Below are positions 15,103 through 24,128 of a DNA stretch of 48,757 bases, in pieces. Position 1 is the first letter of the stretch, and each line of letters starts with the position of its first letter. A program made the position numbers and the translations under genes. The stretch is from a virus: the IMG/VR virus record IMGVR_UViG_3300044712_002439, positions 1 through 48,757 of that record. One strand, 5' to 3'. Under the pieces are notes generated by a model. That model saw only the letters and a list, made by a program, of their open reading frames with translations, did not search any database and was not told where the DNA came from.

Positions 15103-16512
15103 ATGGCGATCGCCGTCGCCCCGCTGATGCGCAGCCTCGCGGCCCGCCGCATGGCCGAGTTGCGCACGGTGCAGGGCGTGCCCGACCTGTCGCTGCTCGA
15201 CTGGATCCCGCGCTACGCCGCGGGCTACGAGTCGCCGCGCCACCTCGCGCCGCTGGCCGAGTTGCTGGAGCGCGCCGAGCGCGAGCCCGTGCAGGCCGTC
15301 GTCCACGCGCCGCCGCGGCACGCCAAGACCGAGACGATCCTGGCGGCGATCGCGCGGTTCATGCAACGGAAGCCGGACAAGCGGCACGCTTACATCACGT
15401 ACCAGGCCGACCTCGCCAAGGAGAAGAGTAGGCGCGTGCAGGACCTGGCGATGGCCGCCGGCGTCGAGCTTCGCACCCGGGCGATCGCGCACTGGTGGAC
15501 GCGCGCGGGCGGGGCGCTGTTCACTGCAGGCGTCCGCGGCCCCTTCACCGGCCGCGGCGTCAACGGCCTCATGGTCATCGACGACCCCTTCAAGAGCCGC
15601 CTGGAGGCCGAGTCCACGGCGGTGCGCGCGCAGGTCTCGCAATGGTTCAAGGACGTGGCGTACACCCGCCGTGAACCCGGGTGCTCGATCATCATCGTGA
15701 TGACGCGCTGGCATCCGCAGGACCTGGCCGGGGAGAAGATCGAAGGCGGTTGGGAGAACGTCTGCCTGCCCGCGATCGAGACCGACGACCTGGGCATCGA
15801 GCACGCGCTCTGGCCGGGACGTTACGACCTGGAGGAGTTGAAGAAGATCGAGCACGAGGTCGGCGCCTACACCTGGGCCTCGCTCTACCAGGGCGCGCCG
15901 CGCGGGCGCGGCGGCAGCGTCTTCGAGGACGTCCACTTCTACGACCAGCTGCCGAGCAAGATGTTCCGCACGGGCCTGGGCTTCGACCTCGCCTACACGG
16001 CCAAGAAGTACTCGGATTACAGCGCAGCCGTGGCGATGCGCGCGGTCGAGGACACCTACCACGTAGCCGAGGCGGTGCGCCGCCAGGCGAAGGCCCCCGA
16101 GTTCAAGAAGATCGCGCTCGACTTCGTGGGCCGCCACGGGCGCTCCGCCCGCCGGCGCTGGTACTGCGCTGGCACGGAGATGGGCGTGGCCGACTTGCTC
16201 AAGGCGAGCGACGGGACGCCGGGCGAGAAGAGCCTCGACGTCGGCGCCGAGACGACGCGCCTCGACAAGTTCACGCGCGCGCAGCCGATGGCTGCGGCCT
16301 GGAACACGGGCCGGGTGCTGGTGCCCAGCCAGGACCTCGTGGACAGCGACCCGGTCAAGTACGCCTGGGTCGAGCCCTTTGTGACCGAGGTCCTGGGCTT
16401 CACGGGCCTGGGCGACGGCAACGATGACCAGGTGGACGCGGCGGTCGCGGCCTACGACGTGATCAAGCGCTCGTCGGCGCTCGGCCGTTTCCGGGCGATG
16501 TCGAAGTTGTGA
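15103..16512 (+). CDS. terL: Terminase large subunit
   Basis: 469 aa packaging motor. The Walker A variant APPRHAKT is at 69-76, Walker B LMVIDDP at 156-162 (D160/D161), an MTRWHPQDL segment follows, and the RNase H-like nuclease begins with GLGFDLAYT (D295), ending with GNDDQVDA near 440. This is the Terminase_6/17-like arrangement. ATG directly follows the upstream TAG. It binds the portal, encoded next. Confidence 0.95.
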   Translation: MAIAVAPLMRSLAARRMAELRTVQGVPDLSLLDWIPRYAAGYESPRHLAPLAELLERAEREPVQAVVHAPPRHAKTETILAAIARFMQRKPDKRHAYITYQADLAKEKSRRVQDLAMAAGVELRTRAIAHWWTRAGGALFTAGVRGPFTGRGVNGLMVIDDPFKSRLEAESTAVRAQVSQWFKDVAYTRREPGCSIIIVMTRWHPQDLAGEKIEGGWENVCLPAIETDDLGIEHALWPGRYDLEELKKIEHEVGAYTWASLYQGAPRGRGGSVFEDVHFYDQLPSKMFRTGLGFDLAYTAKKYSDYSAAVAMRAVEDTYHVAEAVRRQAKAPEFKKIALDFVGRHGRSARRRWYCAGTEMGVADLLKASDGTPGEKSLDVGAETTRLDKFTRAQPMAAAWNTGRVLVPSQDLVDSDPVKYAWVEPFVTEVLGFTGLGDGNDDQVDAAVAAYDVIKRSSALGRFRAMSKL

Positions 16513-16525
16513 TAGGGAGGGATCC

Positions 16526-18190
16526 ATGGCCAAGCGAGGCGGCACCCAGCGAGTCAACACCACCCCCGACGCTGCAGACGCCCGCACCCTGTCCGCGCGC
16601 GCGCGGCTCGACGGCGACAAGGCGAAGGCGATGGCCGCCGTGCTCAAGGGCCGGCGCGTCGAGGACGGGTGGCAGAACGTCCTCACCGGCATCGGCGACC
16701 CGAAGCGCGACAAGCGCATGGCGAGCGGCGTCTTCGTCGACCGGCTGACCTACGACGAGGCCGCCGCCCTCTACCGCACCGATGACATGGTGGCGAAGAT
16801 CGTGGACCGGCCCGCCAAGGAGATGGTCCGCCGCGGCTTCGAGGTCCACGTCGAGAACAAGGGAGAGCTCGACGAGGAGACCGGCGACGCCATCGAGGCC
16901 ACCCTCTTCCAGTCGCTCGACTGGCGCACCAGGAGCTACGACGCCGAGCGCTACTCGCGCGCCTACGGCGGCGCCGGCATCTTCATCGGCGCCGTCGACC
17001 TGGCCTCCGGGCCCGACCAGCCGCTCAACGAGGACAACCTGCAGGAGATCCGCTTCCTCACCGTCCTCGACCGCCGCGAGCTGTACCCGCTGAGCTACTA
17101 CACCGACCCCACGGCACCGAAGTTCGGCATGCCCGAGTTCTACCGGGTCCAGCCGGCGTTCACCTCGCTCGCCACCGGGACGTCGCGCGAGCGCCAGCGC
17201 ACCGCGCAGATGCAGCGCACGCTGCCGGTCGTCCACGAGTCGCGCATCCTGCGCTTCGAGGGCGTGGTCGTGAACCGCTGGCAGCAGCGCGAGACGCTGG
17301 GCTGGGGCGACTCGGTGATCCAGCGCATCATGGACGTCGTCCGCGACTTCCAGATGTCGTGGCACTCGGCCGCCTACCTGATCACGGACTTCTCCCAGGC
17401 CGTCGCCACGATGAAGGGGATCTCCGAGGCCATCGAGAGCGGCGATGACAAGAGCGTCCAGGCGCGGCTCCTGGCGATCGAGATGATGCGCTCCGTCGCG
17501 CGCATGGTGGTGATGGACGAGGGCGAGACCTTCGAGCGCAAGGCGACGCCGCTGTCCGGGCTGAAGGAGCTGCTCGACGGCTTCTTCACGCGCCTGGCCT
17601 CGGCCGCCGAGATCCCCGTGACCCTGCTCGCCGGCGAGGCGCCGGCCGGGCTCAACGCCACGGGCGCGAGCGACATCCGCAACTGGTACGACCAGATCTC
17701 GTCCATGCAGACGTGGCGCCACGAGCCGCTGATCCGCCGCCTGGTCACCCTGCTCTGCAAGTCGAAGCGCGGGCCGACGAAGGGCCAGCTGCCCGAGAAG
17801 ATCCAGATCACCTTCAACCCGCTCTGGCAGCTGACGTCTCTCGAGGAGGCGCAGCGGCGCAAGGCTGTGGCGGACACCGACCACGTCTACATCATGGACC
17901 AGGTCCTCGACCCGGCCGAGGTGGCGATCGCGCGCTTCGGCGGCCCGGCCTACTCGAGCGAGATCACGATCGACATCGACGCGCGGCGGGACTTCCTGGC
18001 GGCCAACCCGCCCGGAGCCGAGCGCGAGGAGCCGCCGGATCCGAACGCGCCTCCCGGCGCCGGGGGTGCGAAACCAGGAGAGAAGCCGGAGCCCGGCAAT
18101 GGCTCGGGCAAGGAGCCGCCCGAGGTCGACGACGAGGCCGAGGACGATGACGCCAAGGAGGCGCCGGCCGCGGCCGGTGGCAAGAAGTGA
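16526..18190 (+). CDS. Portal protein (DUF1073-like)
   Basis: 554 aa. RTDDMVAKIVDRPAKEMVRR, SYDAERYSRAYGGAGI and LLAGEAPAGLNATG are features of the DUF1073/HI1409-type portals that form the dodecameric ring for DNA entry. The C-terminus is a Pro/Gly/acidic tail. ATG 16526 has SD GGGAGGG. Lies right after terL and before the head genes, as expected. Confidence 0.88.
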   Translation: MAKRGGTQRVNTTPDAADARTLSARARLDGDKAKAMAAVLKGRRVEDGWQNVLTGIGDPKRDKRMASGVFVDRLTYDEAAALYRTDDMVAKIVDRPAKEMVRRGFEVHVENKGELDEETGDAIEATLFQSLDWRTRSYDAERYSRAYGGAGIFIGAVDLASGPDQPLNEDNLQEIRFLTVLDRRELYPLSYYTDPTAPKFGMPEFYRVQPAFTSLATGTSRERQRTAQMQRTLPVVHESRILRFEGVVVNRWQQRETLGWGDSVIQRIMDVVRDFQMSWHSAAYLITDFSQAVATMKGISEAIESGDDKSVQARLLAIEMMRSVARMVVMDEGETFERKATPLSGLKELLDGFFTRLASAAEIPVTLLAGEAPAGLNATGASDIRNWYDQISSMQTWRHEPLIRRLVTLLCKSKRGPTKGQLPEKIQITFNPLWQLTSLEEAQRRKAVADTDHVYIMDQVLDPAEVAIARFGGPAYSSEITIDIDARRDFLAANPPGAEREEPPDPNAPPGAGGAKPGEKPEPGNGSGKEPPEVDDEAEDDDAKEAPAAAGGKK

Positions 18191-18696
18191 GGAGGGCTCC
18201 CACCGAGGCCCCGCCGCTGCTGCAGGCGCGTGCACCGTCCAGCGCGGCGGCGGGGCCGGCAGTCCAAGCCCTCCCGGGCCATGGGCGCCGGCGGTCGAGG
18301 ACGCTCTCGCTCAAGACCATGGCCCACGACCGGCGCCACGAGGCGCCCGATCCCGGGCTCGCCGCCGTCCTCGCCGACCTCGATCGCGCCCGGCCGCGCT
18401 GCCGCGCCGACTGCGAGAACCTGCCCAGGCCCTGCCCGTTCCTGTCGTGCCGCCACCACCTCTTCCTCGACGTGAACCAGGACACCGGGTCGATCAAGTT
18501 CAACTTCCCGGGCATCGAGCCGTGGGAGATGGCCGAGTCCTGCGCGCTCGACGTCGCCGACCGCGGCGGCGTCACCCTGGAGGAGGTGGGCTCCATCCTC
18601 AACGTCACGCGCGAGCGGATCCGGCAGATGGAGACGCGGGCACTCGTGCACCTGCAGGAGCGCACCGCGTTCGCGTCCCTGGACGAGGTCGGGTGA
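18187..18696 (+). CDS. Sigma-70 region-4-like DNA-binding protein with Cys motif
   Basis: Up to 169 aa. CRADCENLPRPCPFLSCRHH, at about 77-96, has four Cys and may bind zinc. Residues 118-160 (TLEEVGSILNVTRERIRQME) closely resemble sigma factor region 4, the HTH that contacts -35 boxes. GTG 18187 overlaps the portal stop, but its first 44 residues are low-complexity, so ATG 18319 (MAHDRRHE) is a good alternative start. Its location inside the head operon suggests a late transcription regulator or anti-host factor. Confidence 0.7.
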   Translation: MRRAPTEAPPLLQARAPSSAAAGPAVQALPGHGRRRSRTLSLKTMAHDRRHEAPDPGLAAVLADLDRARPRCRADCENLPRPCPFLSCRHHLFLDVNQDTGSIKFNFPGIEPWEMAESCALDVADRGGVTLEEVGSILNVTRERIRQMETRALVHLQERTAFASLDEVG

Positions 18697-18699
18697 ACC

Positions 18700-18933
18700 A
18701 TGGCCCGCCGCGACGCCAGGCGATGCGCGTGCGGCGAGCCGATCGTCATCACCGGCGTGGGCAAGGACCACGGCACGCGGTTCGTCAAGGACCACGATAT
18801 GTGCAGGCGGTGCTGGCGATCCCAGAAGGACCGCGAGCAGGCCGCGGCGGCGCGGCCCCGGGTTGACAGGGAGACCGCCGTGCGCGAGAAGCGGGGAAGG
18901 GACGAGTACTTCAGGCGCCGCGCGGAGGGATGA
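18700..18933 (+). CDS. Small basic zinc-finger-like protein
   Basis: 77 aa, strongly basic. CACG (9-12) and CRRC (35-38) form a probable zinc site; the C-terminal half is Arg/Glu-rich helix. ATG 18700 lies 3 bases after the sigma-like gene. Unrecognised. Confidence 0.6.
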   Translation: MARRDARRCACGEPIVITGVGKDHGTRFVKDHDMCRRCWRSQKDREQAAAARPRVDRETAVREKRGRDEYFRRRAEG

Positions 18934-19124
18934 CCATGACGCTGTGCGATCCGAGCAGGTTCAACCAGCGCAACACCGACAGCGCGCTCGCGCTCGCACT
19001 CCAGTTCGCCAAGGAGGACTGGTACACCTTCCACCCGGGCGGCCGGATCACCCGCGTTAGCTTCACGCCCACGCCCTTCGCCTGGGAGCGCGTCCGCCGC
19101 CCACCCGTCGTCAACCCGAAGTGA
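18930..19124 (+). CDS. Small hypothetical protein
   Basis: 64 aa, unrecognised. Contains FNQRNTDSALALALQFAKED and HPGGRITRV. ATG 18930 overlaps the upstream TGA; an SD-like GGAGG precedes it. Located between portal and minor head genes. Confidence 0.55.
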   Translation: MTMTLCDPSRFNQRNTDSALALALQFAKEDWYTFHPGGRITRVSFTPTPFAWERVRRPPVVNPK

Positions 19125-19136
19125 AGGAGGTACCCG

Positions 19137-19415
19137 ATGGCCCCCTGCAGCGTCTGCAACACCACCCACCCCACCATCCAGGGCGCGCCGAACGACTGCG
19201 TCCGCGCGCTCTCGAGCCGCGTCGCCGCCCTGGAGGGCGTCCTCGCCGAGGAGGTCGCCGGCCTCGGTGACCAGGTCGTCGCCCTCGCCAAGCAGATCTC
19301 CGACGCGGCGAAGGCCCGGGGCTTCACCGCCGAGCCCCTGCTGGCGACCGTCCCCGCCGAGCAGCCCGGACCGCTGCCGCCCCTCGCCCCGCCCCCCGTG
19401 GACAGCGCGGGATGA
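19137..19415 (+). CDS. Small helical hypothetical protein
   Basis: 92 aa. CSVCNTTH at the start, then a coiled-coil-like middle (LSSRVAALEGVLAEEVAGLG) and a Pro-rich tail. Good SD (AAGGAGGT) before ATG 19137. Unrecognised. Confidence 0.6.
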   Translation: MAPCSVCNTTHPTIQGAPNDCVRALSSRVAALEGVLAEEVAGLGDQVVALAKQISDAAKARGFTAEPLLATVPAEQPGPLPPLAPPPVDSAG

Positions 19416-19612
19416 TGCCCCCCGAGCGCCGCACGGACCCGGACCAGTCTGGCCGTGCGGCGCCGGACCGTCGCCCGATGGGCAGCCCGGCGCCGCTCCT
19501 CTGCGACTGCGGCACCCTCACCCACGGCCGGTGCGGGTCCTGCTGCCGGCCGATGTGCGGCGCCTGCGTGCCCAAGCATGGTGGGCGCCGCTGCGGTAAG
19601 CGGGTAGGGTAG
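19412..19612 (+). CDS. Small Cys-rich hypothetical protein
   Basis: 66 aa with eight Cys in the last 36 residues (CDCGTLTHGRCGSCCRPMC, then GACV and RRCG), compatible with one or two zinc sites. ATG overlaps the upstream stop by 4 nt. Unrecognised; the spacing of Cys is reminiscent of small zinc-binding host-takeover proteins, which is inference only. Confidence 0.55.
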   Translation: MMPPERRTDPDQSGRAAPDRRPMGSPAPLLCDCGTLTHGRCGSCCRPMCGACVPKHGGRRCGKRVG

Positions 19613-19616
19613 CCCC

Positions 19617-20552
19617 ATGGCCGTCCCCTTCGCCGTCGACCTGCCGATCGTCGGGCGCAAGCTGTCGCCCGCCAAGCAGGCCAAGCTCTCGCGGCAGCTG
19701 CGGTTGATCCAGGCGCGCTCGCTCGCGGTGTCGATCGTCCAGAAGCGCCGGCGCAAGAAGCGCCTCCCGGTGAAGCTCGGCCGGCAGCAGCAGCCCGACC
19801 ACATCCGCCGCCAGTACCGCGCCGCCCTGGTGGCCATCTTCGCCGAGGCCCACGCGGTCACCCGCCGCGCGCTCGAAGATGCGCGCCCAGAGATCGAGGC
19901 CGCGGCCGCTGCGCAGCGCAAGGACGGGCTGCGCGGCGACGCCGCTGGCCAGCCGCTGCAGCGCGTCGCCAAGGCCTTCTTCGACGCCTTCCCGAACACG
20001 CTGCTCGCGCGCGTGGCCCGCCGCTTTGCCGACCTCACCAGCGACTACCAGAAGGCGCAGATCATCGAGCAGTTCAAGGCCGTCGTCGGCATCAACATCT
20101 TCGGCGGCATCGTCGAGGACTGGCTCCCCGCGCGCGTCAACGACTTCGTGGAGAAGAACGTCTCGCTGATCCGATCGCTCGCGCACGAGCACTTCGACGA
20201 CCTGCGCAGCCACCTCACCGAGGGCATCGCGGCGGGCCGCCGGTGGGAGGAGATCGCCACCGAGATCGGCGAGCGCTACGACGTCGCCGACCGGCACGCC
20301 GAGCTCATCGCGCGCGACCAGGTGGGCAAGTTTTACGGGGCGCTCAACGAGGAGCGCCAGACCGAGCTTGGGGTGCTGAAGTACGTCTGGCGGACGGCTC
20401 GTGATAATAGGGTCCGTGACGCCCACTTCGAGCGAGAGGGCAAGGCGTTCTCCTGGGACGATCCGCCCGAGGACGGGCACCCGGGCGAGGCCATCAACTG
20501 CAGGTGCCAGGCGGAGCCCGACCTGGCCGGCCTGCTGGAGACGATCGGATGA
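19617..20552 (+). CDS. Minor head protein (SPP1 gp7 / Mu F-like)
   Basis: 311 aa. The C-terminal half has the phage Mu F/SPP1 gp7 pattern: AELIARDQVGKFYGALN, then WRTARDNRVRDAH, ending AINCRCQAEP. The protein sits in the procapsid near the portal and is thought to help DNA ejection or head assembly. Stop overlaps the next ATG. Position between portal and DUF2213 gene fits head modules. Confidence 0.9.
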   Translation: MAVPFAVDLPIVGRKLSPAKQAKLSRQLRLIQARSLAVSIVQKRRRKKRLPVKLGRQQQPDHIRRQYRAALVAIFAEAHAVTRRALEDARPEIEAAAAAQRKDGLRGDAAGQPLQRVAKAFFDAFPNTLLARVARRFADLTSDYQKAQIIEQFKAVVGINIFGGIVEDWLPARVNDFVEKNVSLIRSLAHEHFDDLRSHLTEGIAAGRRWEEIATEIGERYDVADRHAELIARDQVGKFYGALNEERQTELGVLKYVWRTARDNRVRDAHFEREGKAFSWDDPPEDGHPGEAINCRCQAEPDLAGLLETIG

Positions 20553-21190
20553 CCACCAAGCGGTGTGACGCATTCAGCCCCGACCAGGAGCGCGACGAGA
20601 ACGGCCGCTGGACATCGACGGGCTCGGGCGACAAGAAGTCCGAGGTCAAGAAGGCGGTGGGCGGCGGCTACCACGAGATCAAGCAGAACCCGACCACGGG
20701 CTACCACGAGGCCACGCACACCCAGGGCGGTCGGACCTCGCACATGGGGACGTACTCGTCGCCGGAGAAGGCGAAGAGCGCGATCGCGGCGCACGAGGCC
20801 AAGGTCAAGGAGCGGATGGCGACGAGCGGGGCCAACAGCGCGAAGGTCCACAACCAGGTGACCGAGAGCATGATGGCGAAGCGCGAGGAGCGCAACGCGA
20901 TGCTCGGCGCGCCCGTGCTGAACAAGTCCGGCCGGCCGATGTCGGCCAAGGCGTCCGCCCTGATCCGGGAGAGCGAGGCCCGGACGGCGGCGCTGAAGGA
21001 TAAGACGGCGGCGCTCAAGGAGCGGTCGGCGTCGCTGCGCAAGGCCACGCGCGAGGTCAAGGCCATCGGCAAGGAGGCGGAGCGCTACAACCTGACCGCT
21101 GGGCGCTACACGCAGTTGGTCAAGGAGCGCCAGGCGCTCGCCAAGAAGCAGGGCGGCCGCGACTTCATGGGCGGCCGGCTCATCCACTGA
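20549..21190 (+). CDS. Head-region hypothetical protein
   Basis: 213 aa. Near the N-terminus is DQERDENGRWTS, a motif seen in many phage head-operon proteins of unclear function. The rest is basic and helical, with KTAALKERSASLRKATREVK near the C-terminus suggesting coiled coil. Possibly an internal head or scaffold-associated protein; no enzyme motif seen. Confidence 0.6.
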   Translation: MTTKRCDAFSPDQERDENGRWTSTGSGDKKSEVKKAVGGGYHEIKQNPTTGYHEATHTQGGRTSHMGTYSSPEKAKSAIAAHEAKVKERMATSGANSAKVHNQVTESMMAKREERNAMLGAPVLNKSGRPMSAKASALIRESEARTAALKDKTAALKERSASLRKATREVKAIGKEAERYNLTAGRYTQLVKERQALAKKQGGRDFMGGRLIH

Positions 21191-21197
21191 GGACGCC

Positions 21198-22442
21198 ATG
21201 ACCATCTCGACCGTCCGCCGCCACGACGTCATCCGCTTCGACGCCCGCAAGGCGCAGAAGCTCGACAACGGGTTCCTGCGGGCGCCTGCACAGATCTCCC
21301 GCATCGGCATCTACGAGTACCTCAACGAGGACGGGACCGTCCGCCGCGAGCTTCGACTGCCGGACGACGTGTTCCAGGAGGACTCCCTCCGCTCGTTCGC
21401 CATGATGCCCGTCACCGATGGCCACCCGCCCCCGGGCTGGGTCACCGCCGACAACGCCCGCGAGTACCAGTGCGGCACCATGGGCGAGGCGCTCTCCCCG
21501 GCGCCGGATGGCGTGCACGTCGCCGGCACCATGATGATCACCGACGCCGCCCTCGTCCGGAAGGTCCTCTCCGGTGAGAGCCCCGAGACGTCCTGCGGCT
21601 ACACGTGCAGCGCGGACGAGACGCCGGGCATCGTCGACAAGAAGATGGTGGACAGCTATCCGGGCCTGCAGCCGTGGCTCGGGCAGCGCTTCGACGTGAG
21701 GCAGACCAACATCCGCGGCAACCATGTTGCCGTGCTCCCCCGCGGTCGCGCAGGCTCCGAGGCCCGTGTGAAGTTGGACAAGGGCGATGCGATCGTGATA
21801 ACCGACTCCCATCGCCGGGACGTCAATCCCCAGGAGGCACTCGTGAAGATCACCATCCGCGGCATCACCTTCGACGTCCCCGACCAGGCTGCCGAGGCGC
21901 TCGTCGCCGAGCGCGCCGACGCCCAGCAGGCCCTCGACACCACCGTCCTCCGCGTCGACGAGCTGGAGGGCGAGGTCGCCGCCGCCCGCTCCGCCGTCGA
22001 GAAGGAGAAGGCCCGGGCCGACACGGCCGAGGCCGAGGCCAAGAAGCAGACCGCGCGCGCGGACGGCGCCGCCTCCCCGGCCGCCATCGCCGCGGCCGTG
22101 AAGCTGCGCACCGACCTGGCGGACGTCGCCAAGCGGGCCGGCGTCGAGGTCGACCTGGAGAAGTTCGACGCCGAGGCCATCAAGCGCTCGGTCGTCGAGA
22201 AGCTCACGGGCCTGAAGCTCGACGGCAAGAGCCCCGAGTACGTGGCGGCCGCCTTCGACATCGAGCGCACCAAGCTCGACGAGCGGGTCGTGGGTGCCGA
22301 GGTCGTCGAGGTCGTCGAGGGCCAGGACAAGAACGGCAGCCGCGCCGACGCCGACAAGGGCTCGGGCGACGCCCGCCTCGACATGATCGCCGAGCAGTCG
22401 CAGCGCTGGAAGAAGCCGATCCCCGGGGCGGTCAAGGCCTAG
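21198..22442 (+). CDS. DUF2213 protein, probable prohead protease/scaffold
   Basis: 414 aa. The first half matches DUF2213: VYEY-like IGIYEYLNEDG, AMMPVTDGHPP, GTMGEAL, GESPETSCGY. DUF2213 sits where other myophages have head protease plus scaffold. The second half (about 215-400) is Ala/Glu/Lys-rich coiled coil (AAARSAVEKEKARADTAEAE), as in scaffolds. Upstream of decoration and capsid genes. Confidence 0.85.
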   Translation: MTISTVRRHDVIRFDARKAQKLDNGFLRAPAQISRIGIYEYLNEDGTVRRELRLPDDVFQEDSLRSFAMMPVTDGHPPPGWVTADNAREYQCGTMGEALSPAPDGVHVAGTMMITDAALVRKVLSGESPETSCGYTCSADETPGIVDKKMVDSYPGLQPWLGQRFDVRQTNIRGNHVAVLPRGRAGSEARVKLDKGDAIVITDSHRRDVNPQEALVKITIRGITFDVPDQAAEALVAERADAQQALDTTVLRVDELEGEVAAARSAVEKEKARADTAEAEAKKQTARADGAASPAAIAAAVKLRTDLADVAKRAGVEVDLEKFDAEAIKRSVVEKLTGLKLDGKSPEYVAAAFDIERTKLDERVVGAEVVEVVEGQDKNGSRADADKGSGDARLDMIAEQSQRWKKPIPGAVKA

Positions 22443-22490
22443 TCGGCGCCTGCAGACGCCTCCACCGCAACCCAAGGAGAGAGAGCCGCC

Positions 22491-23000
22491 ATGAGCCAGA
22501 CCACCTACAACGAGAAGCCCGGCATCGCGATGCCCGGCCTGATCGCCGACGTGAACGACGCCGCCCGCATCCGGACCGGCAAGTTCACCGACGCCGCCGG
22601 GGGCCAGTTCGGGACCTTCGTCACCAAGGGCGCCGCCGAGGGCGAGGTCAAGATGATGACCGGCGCCGGGGACAAGATCGCCGGCCTCCTGGTCCACACC
22701 CACCACATCGACGTGACGACCCTGCCCGCCAGCAAGGACATCAACCAGAACGACATCGTTCCGGTGATGGAGGTCGGCCGCGCCTACGCCCTGATCGAGG
22801 AGGACGTGGCCGAGGACGATGCCGTCTACGTCCGCCACACCGCCAACGGGGCCGGCAAGCTCCAGCTGGGCGCGATCCGCAACGACGACGACGGCGGCAA
22901 CGCGGTGCTCCTCAAGGGCGCCACCGTCCGCGTCGGTGGCACGCTCGCCGGCGACGGCTGCGCGGTCATCGCGTTCAACCTCGAGGCCTCGCGCGTCTAG
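22491..23000 (+). CDS. Head decoration / structural cement protein
   Basis: 169 aa beta-rich protein starting MSQTTYNEKPGIAMPGLIAD, with MEVGRAYALIEEDVAEDDAVYVRH near the middle. This resembles phage capsid cement proteins encoded just before the major capsid gene. SD GGAGAGAGA precedes ATG 22491. The exact family is not certain. Confidence 0.75.
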   Translation: MSQTTYNEKPGIAMPGLIADVNDAARIRTGKFTDAAGGQFGTFVTKGAAEGEVKMMTGAGDKIAGLLVHTHHIDVTTLPASKDINQNDIVPVMEVGRAYALIEEDVAEDDAVYVRHTANGAGKLQLGAIRNDDDGGNAVLLKGATVRVGGTLAGDGCAVIAFNLEASRV

Positions 23001-23057
23001 CGCTGGCACAGCCCACCGGGGGCTGCAACCACCACCGGCAGAAGGAGATCCGGCGTC

Positions 23058-24020
23058 ATGACCATCAAGCGGAAGACCAGCCCCCGGCGACTCGACTTCG
23101 CGCAGCTGCGCGCGGACGACGCCGATCACAACGCCTTCTTCGCCAGGCAGCTCTGGGAGATCGAGCAGGAGCTCTACCGGGTCGAGTACCCGGAGCTGAT
23201 CGCCAAGAGCCTGATCCCGCCGAAGTCCGGGATCAACCCGGCGGCCAAGGTGTTCGCGTACCGCATGTACGACCGCTTCGGCACGGCCAAGCTGCTCGCC
23301 AGCTACGCCGAGGACCTCCCCCGCTCCGACGTGCGCGGCAAGGAGTACACGGTCAAGATCGAGGGCTACGGCGCCTCCTTCGGCTACTCGGTGATGGACA
23401 TCCGCGGCGCGGCCATGGCCGGCGTGCCCCTGGAGAGCGAGAAGGCCGACGCCGCGCGCGACACCATCGAGCGCACGCTCGACGCGGTCTACGCGGTCGG
23501 CGACACCAAGGCCGGCAGCAAGGGCCTGCTCAACCTCGCCAACGTGCCCGCCTACGTGATCCCCGCGGGCGCCGGCGGCAGCGCGCTCTGGAAGGACAAG
23601 ACCTCCCTGGAGGTGCTGGCCGACCTGAACGGCATCGCCCACAACAGCGCGAGCCTCACGCGCGGCATCGAGCGGCCCAGCCGCATGCTCCTGCCGCTCG
23701 ACCAGTTCGCCGACATCAGCACCCGGCCGATGTTCGCGACCGCCAGCGACACCACGATCCTGCAGTACTTCCTCAAGAACTCGCCGTACATCAAGGAGGT
23801 CATCCCCTGGTGGCGGTGCAAGGGCGCCGGCGTCGGCCCCACGGATCGCGTGGTCGTCTACACCCCGGACCCGAAGAAGGTGGCGTACATCGAGCCGCAG
23901 CCCTTCGAGATCTTCCCGCCCGAGCCCAAGGGCATGACGTTCAAGAGCGCGTGCCACGCGCGCACGGGCGGCGTCTTCACCCGCTACCCGTACAGCATGA
24001 CCTACGCGGACGGCGTGTAG
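23058..24020 (+). CDS. Major capsid protein (DUF2184-like)
   Basis: 320 aa. WEIEQELYRVEYPELIAKSL, SYAEDLPRSDV, GYGASFGYSVMDIRGAA and KAGSKGLLNL match DUF2184 major capsid proteins of contractile-tailed phages (HK97 fold). It has SD AGAAGGAGAT and is followed by a strong terminator, the usual arrangement for the most abundant virion gene. Confidence 0.92.
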   Translation: MTIKRKTSPRRLDFAQLRADDADHNAFFARQLWEIEQELYRVEYPELIAKSLIPPKSGINPAAKVFAYRMYDRFGTAKLLASYAEDLPRSDVRGKEYTVKIEGYGASFGYSVMDIRGAAMAGVPLESEKADAARDTIERTLDAVYAVGDTKAGSKGLLNLANVPAYVIPAGAGGSALWKDKTSLEVLADLNGIAHNSASLTRGIERPSRMLLPLDQFADISTRPMFATASDTTILQYFLKNSPYIKEVIPWWRCKGAGVGPTDRVVVYTPDPKKVAYIEPQPFEIFPPEPKGMTFKSACHARTGGVFTRYPYSMTYADGV

Positions 24021-24057
24021 CGGTAACGCAGCCCGCGAGAGCAACACCCCACCGAGC

Positions 24058-24095
24058 GGGCCCGGCGTGCTACAACAGGCGCCGGGCCCTTTCTC
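24058..24095 (+). terminator. Rho-independent terminator after major capsid gene
   Basis: GGGCCCGGCG (24058-24067), a 12-nt loop, CGCCGGGCCC (24080-24089), then TTTCTC. A perfect 10-bp stem and short T-run 37 bp after the capsid stop, probably partial so that tail genes receive less transcript. Confidence 0.9.
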
Positions 24096-24128
24096 GTAGG
24101 GCACCATCCACCACCAGGAGGGCATTCC

